Shown here in pieces: positions 57,301-64,000 of a stretch of DNA of 64,000 bases. This DNA is from Verticillium longisporum (Eukaryota; Ascomycota; Sordariomycetes; Glomerellales; Plectosphaerellaceae), in contig JAETXT010000012.1 of assembly GCA_019188255.1 (NCBI GenBank), forward strand, positions 1,612,001 to 1,676,000. The letters are read 5' to 3'. Made by a program: the position numbers and the translations under genes. Within the stretch, counting starts at the first letter, position 1. The number at the start of each line of letters is the position of its first letter. A model generated the notes under the pieces. It was not told the DNA's origin. It worked only from the letters and a program-made list of their open reading frames with translations, and did no database searches.

Positions 57301-60300
57301 CCTCAACAATGTCGATGATGAACTTGACGGCCGGGCGCGAGAGATAGTAGATGAAGCCTCGTCGCTGGCTCACCTGGTGTGTGTAGCGGAGAACGATGTT
57401 CCGGAGTAAGTTGTTCCACTTGAAGTGCAGGTTGTGGATGACGAAGCGGTTTTGTGCGTCGCTCTCGAACTCGGCCCCTGAAGGGATCTTCATGGACTCG
57501 CGGTCGACCTCAATCGATGCTTCAGAAGCGGCATCGCCTTTGAACTTGGGCATCTTGCCATGCGTTGGGGACTTGCTGGTCAGTTGTTGCACCATGTTTT
57601 CGAGGAACGCCTTCTTGTCCCTAAGCACGCTACTGTGCCTTCGGAGTGCCTCAAAATCCGCCGCGAAAATCGGGTTATTGCTATCATCGCGCACCATCTT
57701 CAGCTCGGCTTCACCGAGAGTGCGTCCATGGTTCTCAATCTGCACTTCCAGCTGATCTAGGCGTTCCTGGATGAGATGCGCCTGCACACGCCGCGGGTCA
57801 TCGTCGCGACTCATGATGCAGAAGTGGGTCGGCTCGTCGCCGAAAGGACTCGTTCGATCAGGATCGCCTGCGATGGAGCCACCGATATCTGTTTGTCGGA
57901 AATAAGTAAGGCGAGGCGCGAAGGCCAGAGGCAAAATCTTCGTGTCGGGATTTGGCTCTGTAGGCAAGATCCAGTCGAGTTCCACAAAGTCGTCCATGTC
58001 GATCCAAGTCAGGTCGTTGTCGGGGATCGTGAAGCGTGATACATCAGCGGTCTCGACTTGGTCGATCGAGAGGTTCGCCAACGTTCCCTTCTTGATGGCC
58101 TCGGTCGTTGTGCCTCGTATGCTAGCCGAGACGGCACGAACGTCTGCATTGGCCAGGTCAAGCTGTGCGGCGTGGATTTTGATGCCGCTCGTTCTGCTCT
58201 GCGTCTTGCGGCCGTGATCCCTCGTATTGAACTCTTCTCGCCGCTGGTGCAAATCGAGCATGAAGCTGTCGAATCGTACCTTCAGGCCAGTTGCAGATAC
58301 CGCACTTTCGGAGTAGTCTTCCACATCCTTATGCTTGTAGATATGACTGAGAAATAGGGGCGCCAGCAGGAGATTGTACTTGATGGTCGCGAGGTGCTTG
58401 CCAAATTTCTTGCTTGTCCTCTCACGTCCCGGCCAGAGCGGTCCTTGGCGAATCGGCAGCGACATGGGACCCCCAAAGAGCGACCACCAGGCGAAAAAGT
58501 GTGTGAAGAAGCGAGGAGTACAGTGTACGGCATTGTAACTGCGTGACGGTGCAGGATTGGTCGCCAACCAATCCCTGTCGCCCGGTGCTCGAACAGCAAT
58601 GGAGAGATGAATGTGGCTGCTCCTGAAGCCGCGGAAGGCATCGTAGGGAAGGCCATCTTCTCCCTGCGCGTGCTGAGGCGCTCGCAGTACCACGTCGTAG
58701 TGCGGCTTGAAGTCAAAACTCCGCTTACCTTCTTGGATGGCTTGCTCGAACACTAGGCCAGTCATCCACTGCACCTTGCCGGATAACTTCATGACCACCT
58801 TTTTGAAAGTGATGCCATTCTTGTAGCTGTCATCAATCAGGTTACTGTCCTCGTCCCCTGTACGGCGATTAGAGTCTCTGACTTGGTGGCTGTAGTCAGG
58901 AATGGCCAAGACGTATTCTCCAGAGTCAACCGTCATGAATCGTTTGGGGTCGTCATCAGCATTGACATTCCATCGAATGTTGTTGCGCCAACACATGATG
59001 AAACCTGCACCGTTGCCTGTGACACAGTACGGATCGCGCGTTCCCTTGAGAGCGAGGTGCAAGTCTCCGTCGCCTCTCCAAGCAATGTGTATCCTGGAAT
59101 GAAAGTTGAGTCGAATTTTATCCCAGAAACCAACTCGTTCTGACGGGTCCACCTGCGGTTTGGTGAAGGACTCAATGACCATCATCATGTCTTGGATTGC
59201 CGGCTGATAGCAAGGCCCTCCCCAAGTAATTCTCGTCGGCAGCGCCGTGTTGATGTCGATCCGCATGTCTGAGAATGACTTGATGGGTCCGATCGTACGA
59301 CGGACGTCAATGGCAAAGCCCCTTCCTGGCCGGCATCTGACTCGAGCGTCCGCGGAGGAATAATGTTGACCTTGATGTGGCGCGTCGATTTCTTGCCGCG
59401 ATACTCTTCGGCGATGACAAAGTTCGTCCTGAGCGACATGGCAGATTGTCTTGCTGGTTGGCCAGGCTTGAGGCCCGGGATGTGGATCAGGGGTAACGGG
59501 TAGTCACGAAGAGTGACTCTGGCCTCGCCGATGTCTATGCTCACATGCATGGGGACCAACAGACCATACTTCATGTCCTTCGGCATGCCCTTGCCTACCG
59601 AGTGAATGAAATCAGGCAGATCCTTCATGGGAAAGGTAGGCTTGTCGATGAGGAGGTGCAGGTCGGTGATGATGGCAGCCATGAGCGCAGGGCGCTGGGG
59701 CACCTCAAGAATCCTCTCGGCTTCTTCCAAGTCGTCGGGAAGATGATCGGGGCCCCAGAAGAGCCCGCGCAGTTCTCGCATGCTGTTCTTACCCTGTGCG
59801 TAGTGACGATCGATGCGCTTCTTCCAGCTCGTGGCGTTGTAGGCGTCGAGCTTCTGACGAGCCTCCTGCTCAGCAATCTTACTGCGACCTGTGATACCAA
59901 GCGACCCACCCTCGGGGTCATATCTCAGCTTTCTGCCCCTGTCGGGCTCGTCACTCGCACGGCGTCGACCGTCAACGCTTCGGCTCCTGGGCTCAGAAGC
60001 GCCGTTCTTGCCACGCCCTTTATGGAACAGGGAGCGAGCGCGGTGTTTGTTATGCGAGTCTCTGCGCGACTCTTCCTCGCGGATTTTCTTCCGCTTGAGC
60101 TCGAAGGCCTCCTCCTGGGCGAGCCTTTGCATCTGCTCTACACGACCTGCGCGGTAGATCATACCGAGATTCCATTCGAAGGCGCCATCCTCAAGCTCGA
60201 ATAAGAAGGTCTTGGTACGAATTGAGACTTTGGGGACGTTTTTGGGGGCCTCAGGCTGCTTGTCCAATATGTACTCGTTCGTACCTGTCTTGAAGCGGTG

Positions 60301-63287
60301 GTGTAGTTGTAGCACTGACTTGTACACATTGGTGATATTGTCAGAGATCTTGCTGACAATGACTTCATGTGGAACAGCGAAACGAGTTGCGTCTGCAGCA
60401 ATATCGAACATTCGTTCCTCTTGGAAAGCACCCGATGATGTTTTGCGCCTCGATATTCGGTGATCGATCCGACCTCCTTTGATGCACAGCAGCCTGGCCC
60501 AGACGCCTCGAATGCGCGGTAGCTGGACACACAAGCGAATCTGATTATAAATTAAGAATGGTGCAGACCACCTGTGGCGGCCAGCCTCGACTCCGTAAAT
60601 CTGAAGCAACAGCCTCGGGTCGTGGGGCATATCTGCCTTGACCTGAATCATGGCTGCCTTGAAGTCGACTGTAACGAGCTCTTGCGTGATGGTCGACATG
60701 TCACTAAAGTCCATTGGCATCTCGGGAGAACCGGGCGGAACAAGAAGGTCGCCAGAGAGACTGGCTCTGGAGCCTGGCGGTGATCTCAGGGGAGCAGTGT
60801 CCGATCTCGTCTTTACAAATGCTTTGCGCAGAACCATTCCGGCAACGGCAACCGAATAATGACGGTACAGAGAGTATTGCAGCAGGATCGTGCGAACACT
60901 TGCATGAATGTGGAAAATGGGGCCTTGCTGATCGCTTGACGTTGAAAAGGCAACCTCAAACCGAGGCATGTTGACAAACGGCTCAGCTTCGACGCGATCC
61001 GCGGCCTCCACAATGTATGCCTCAAGGCCTCGAACGTGCAAGGCGACACGCCTTCCATCGCCCGCATTTTGCTGTTTCTTGCGTGGTGAAAGGGGCGCCT
61101 TCAGGAGATCTGCATCAGGCGCAACGGTACGGCTATTAGCTCGCCGACGAGAAGGGCGCCGCTGCAGCCCGTCCAGTCGTTGTGCTCTATACTCGGACGT
61201 GAACGAGTCTAGTTGGAGCGACACACCGCGGGTGTCTTCTGATATTTCCTCATCAATGCCGGCGACTTCGAGGCTCACGTCGGTAGCCTGCATCTGGAAC
61301 TGCAAGAGCCAGTCTGGCATGCCGCGGAGAAAATTTTGATTGCGAAGCGTCTTGGAGACGACGCGCTTCTTCGGCTCAACATTAAGTCGGAGTTGTCGGA
61401 AGATTTGCCTTAGACCGTCGGTGATTTCAGGACGCACCATCTTGATAGCAAACGTGTCAATGCTGCCTGAAGCCACAACGTGGACATCTGGCGCGGCACT
61501 GAGCTGTACCTTTAGATCAAAGCTCTCCGTATCGACAAGGTCGAAGCGCTCTCCGTTGGAGGTTTGATAGTACAGGTGATGAGATTGCAGTCGCATGGAG
61601 GACGCAAGGGAATAGTGAAGCTCCTGTAAAGCTGAGTGAGAGGATTCCATATCCATGGATATGGACGAGATGTGGGAGATGATGAGGTCAAAGTCGTCGT
61701 CTGCGGCAGCCTTGTCCACAGGTGGTAGCGCTATCCTGACAACCGGCTCGTGCATCGTGAACTTGATGTTCGCCTTTGGTAGGAGCCTCGAAATCAGCAC
61801 ATGGCCTGGCTGCTGCCCCATCCTATGGGTCTTGGGCCTCTTTGGTGTTTGAGGCTGAAGAATGGCAATCAGCAGCGGCAAATGTCGAGGGTCAATGTCG
61901 ACAGATGGTGATGTGATGACGGAGTTTGCGAAAAGAATATTCGCGTTTTTGTCTTGCGCCGTGTCATCCCGGGCCAGCTCGACCGTTTTGGATGGTAAAG
62001 TCGTTTTGACTGTCGTTGTCGTCATGGGAATGTAAATCAGGCGTTCCGGCTTTCCATGGCCATCGTCGAGTCCGATTGATATGGACAGAGCCGCCGCCAG
62101 GGCTTCATGTGCAATATCCTTGGATGGAAAGTACATTCTGTGGGCTGGTGATTTCGGATCCAGCCGATGAAGATCTACACCGACCTCCTTCATGGAAGCA
62201 TTGAGCAAAACTGGCGCAGCATTTGGCTTGACAGTGTCGACCTTTTTGTCAGTCCAACAAAACTAACGGCGAACTGAACTTCCTTGACGCCTCTGAGAAT
62301 CGAGCTGACAAATTCCTTCGAGTCGGACACCGTCTGCATGATATCTTCCTCTGTGAGACCCGGGTCGGTGGGTTCGCGCTCGGCCTTCCCAGCAAAGAGG
62401 TCAGGCGACTCATTCAGACCAAAAGAAGGCGATCTCTGGGTTCTGCAGCGCTCAAAACGCTGGACGCAAAGGTGAACGTCGTCGTAGGGAATGTGAATGC
62501 GGTTCAGCTTGAGGGCAATGGATGCGTCTCTCAGACCGTCCAGAGCCTCGTACAGGAAGCCGTGAATGTTGAGCGTAGCGTAATCTAGGAACTCCAGGGA
62601 GTCGTATCCCTCCGCTGTGGAGAGTACGCTCCTGAGAGTCATGAACCAATCAGCCTGCCGTTGCTTCGTTTGCCGGTCGGTACTGAACTGGAAGAAGAGT
62701 CGAGCGCGGTCCACCATCTTCCTGCGGGTGTCCACGGCGATGGTGATGCTGCCGCATTGGATATTGCCCACATCCACAATGTTGATCGTCGAATTGGTGG
62801 CCACGACATCTACCATGCGCAGCCATTTCACCTGACGATGGATGCGCTTGACGCGGTCCTTCAATTTCATCAAGTGTTTCCACGTCTGGCTCCTCGTGCT
62901 CGACGCACCGTTCCGTCGTAGCTTGGGAAGGTTGAGCAGAGGCTTCGACGGAGAGTCGTCCGATTGAGCGTCGGTCTCGTCGGCTGAGCTCTCCTCGGCC
63001 CGTTTTCCCTCGAGTTCTCTGACGTCAATGGTCACAGACAGCTCGCTGATGACGATGCTCAGCCATGTTGGTTGGGAAAATGTAGGTCGGTGGATGGTCA
63101 GGCCCAGACCTCGGATCTCGACCTTGAAGCCATCCTTAAAGGTGTAGGCGAGTCGTCGGAGGGAGAAGTAGCCGATTCGCTGTATCGAGACGCCGGTGAT
63201 GATTCGGATGACGGCGAAGAGAATGAAGGAGGACAGGTAGAGAAGAACGACGACGCCAAAGATGAAGGTCGGATTAAGGAGCGCCAT
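54317..63287 (-). CDS. FMP27: Fmp27/BLTP2 (Hobbit)-type bridge-like lipid transfer protein; frame lost twice
   Basis: Intron-free gene of about 9 kb, about 2,990 residues if two single-base losses are assembly errors. The N-terminal membrane helix (about residues 7-28, FIFGVVVLLYLSSFILFAVI) is followed by the repeating beta-groove architecture of this family, which forms hydrophobic bridges at ER-plasma membrane contacts and moves lipids. Landmarks are KVEIRGLGLTIHRPTF near the start, the GFWDK domain (about residue 1380, ERVGFWDKIRLNFHSRIHI), and SWPPWVPMEVMFDF (WPPW domain, about residue 2170). The tail is Ser/Pro/Thr-rich and ends at 54317. The frame changes at TTTTT 62243-62247 and CCCC 59319-59322 on the plus strand (A5 and G4 on the coding strand). 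Both flanks are conserved, so the gene is very probably intact. Confidence 0.92.
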
Positions 63288-64000
63288 GTCGGCCGGCAGC
63301 AGAGGCCAAGAGGGGTCCTAGCCTGGGGCGTGAGCCAGCTGTTGTTCGAGGGGAGATCGTAGGGCTGAGTCGGTAGGCGTAGGTTTGTGAGGTCACGAAA
63401 GTACCACGTCCGACGTATTATGTTGGCCTCTGGACCGCATCGTGTACCATGTTCGAAAGTCTAGGTCGGCTGTACTCGATATCAATGAGGTTCGTCGTTA
63501 TGAGGTCGTGAGCTTTGGGTGGAAGCTTGTAGTGGCGTCGCAGAAGGGACGGGAAGCGAGGTGGGATCTAATCATCTGGGGTTAGTTAGCTGGCCAAGGA
63601 GCGAGGATCAGGGCAGACGCATGTCTACGCATGCGCGCAGATAAAATGCGCTAGGAAGGATAGGGCGGCATGCGTAGCCGAGGAGAGAACGAACGCACCA
63701 AAGGATTGCGACGGCAGCACGGGACGATGGAATGGACAAGAAGGGCTGCGATAGCAAAGCATACAGAGAAATGAAATTCGGGATACGCGGATGGTAGATG
63801 GCGTACGCGCGATCAGAGGTAGGCCAGACCTCAACAGGGAGATGAAGATCTGGATTGACATTGGCCTGGCCCATCGACTGGCACCAACACTGGCCTCATT
63901 GGCTGCAAGCTTGACAGTGACAATAGCGGGGCACGTGGGTGGGATGGGACGTACCACACGCGGGGAGGACCCCAAGTGCCCCAAGCTTCCGCCCCCCCCC
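63288..64000. other. Promoter side of FMP27
   Basis: Upstream region of the Fmp27 gene; no gene supported. The window ends in a run of nine C. Confidence 0.5.

Overview
The window is nuclear DNA of a filamentous ascomycete, most probably a Sordariomycete (Hypocreales or Glomerellales range; species not determined). The evidence is short GT..AG introns of about 50-75 nt with CTNAC-like branch sites, dispersed Pol III tRNA genes, and a fungal-specific gene set: Fmp27, HAM1-like, DUF7708, Irs4-type EH protein, UstYa/DUF3328 and Ase1. It also has the TAGGTAGGTACC-rich intergenic tracts common in these genomes. I rebuilt the multi-exon genes by hand; exon limits are in the entries.

Layout. 2.6-13.2 kb: ketopantoate reductase (-), tRNA-Ser, HNH nuclease-domain protein (-), TPR protein (+), two identical tRNA-Ile genes (-), HAM1-like protein (-). 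14-20.3 kb: intron-bearing tRNA-His, a DUF7708 protein (+) and a large AAA ATPase (+). 21-30.2 kb: secreted M28 aminopeptidase (+), the spindle midzone protein Ase1/PRC1 (+), a repeat-rich spacer, and an Irs4/Tax4-like EH-domain protein (+). 30.7-33.2 kb: GHKL/Bergerat-fold ATPase (-). 34.8-39.7 kb: the most interesting locus, a small secreted repeat protein with Kex2 sites (-), a UstYa/DUF3328 protein (+) and an MFS transporter (-). 41.5-44.9 kb: two tandem AIG2/gamma-glutamylcyclotransferase-like genes (+) and the COP9 signalosome subunit 5 gene (+). 48.8-50.5 kb: a fungal protein of unknown function (+). 54.3-63.3 kb: Fmp27/BLTP2-type bridge-like lipid transfer protein (-), about 2,990 residues.

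Main discovery candidate: 34.85-39.72 kb looks like a compact ribosomal-peptide (dikaritin-like, Kex2-processed) locus. The precursor has a signal peptide and two near-identical blocks of about 54 residues, each ending in Lys-Arg. It is divergently transcribed from a UstYa-family gene with both HxxHC motifs, and an MFS transporter lies next door. The repeat blocks match no core peptide I know.

Other points. The CSN5 JAMM motif has HSLP where HSHP is expected, which would remove a zinc ligand. Five places in four otherwise well-conserved genes lose frame, and each is explained by one missing base, often in a short homopolymer. This points to assembly undercalls more than to decay. Two spacers of about 3.8 kb (44.9-48.8 and 50.5-54.3 kb) contain no gene I can support.
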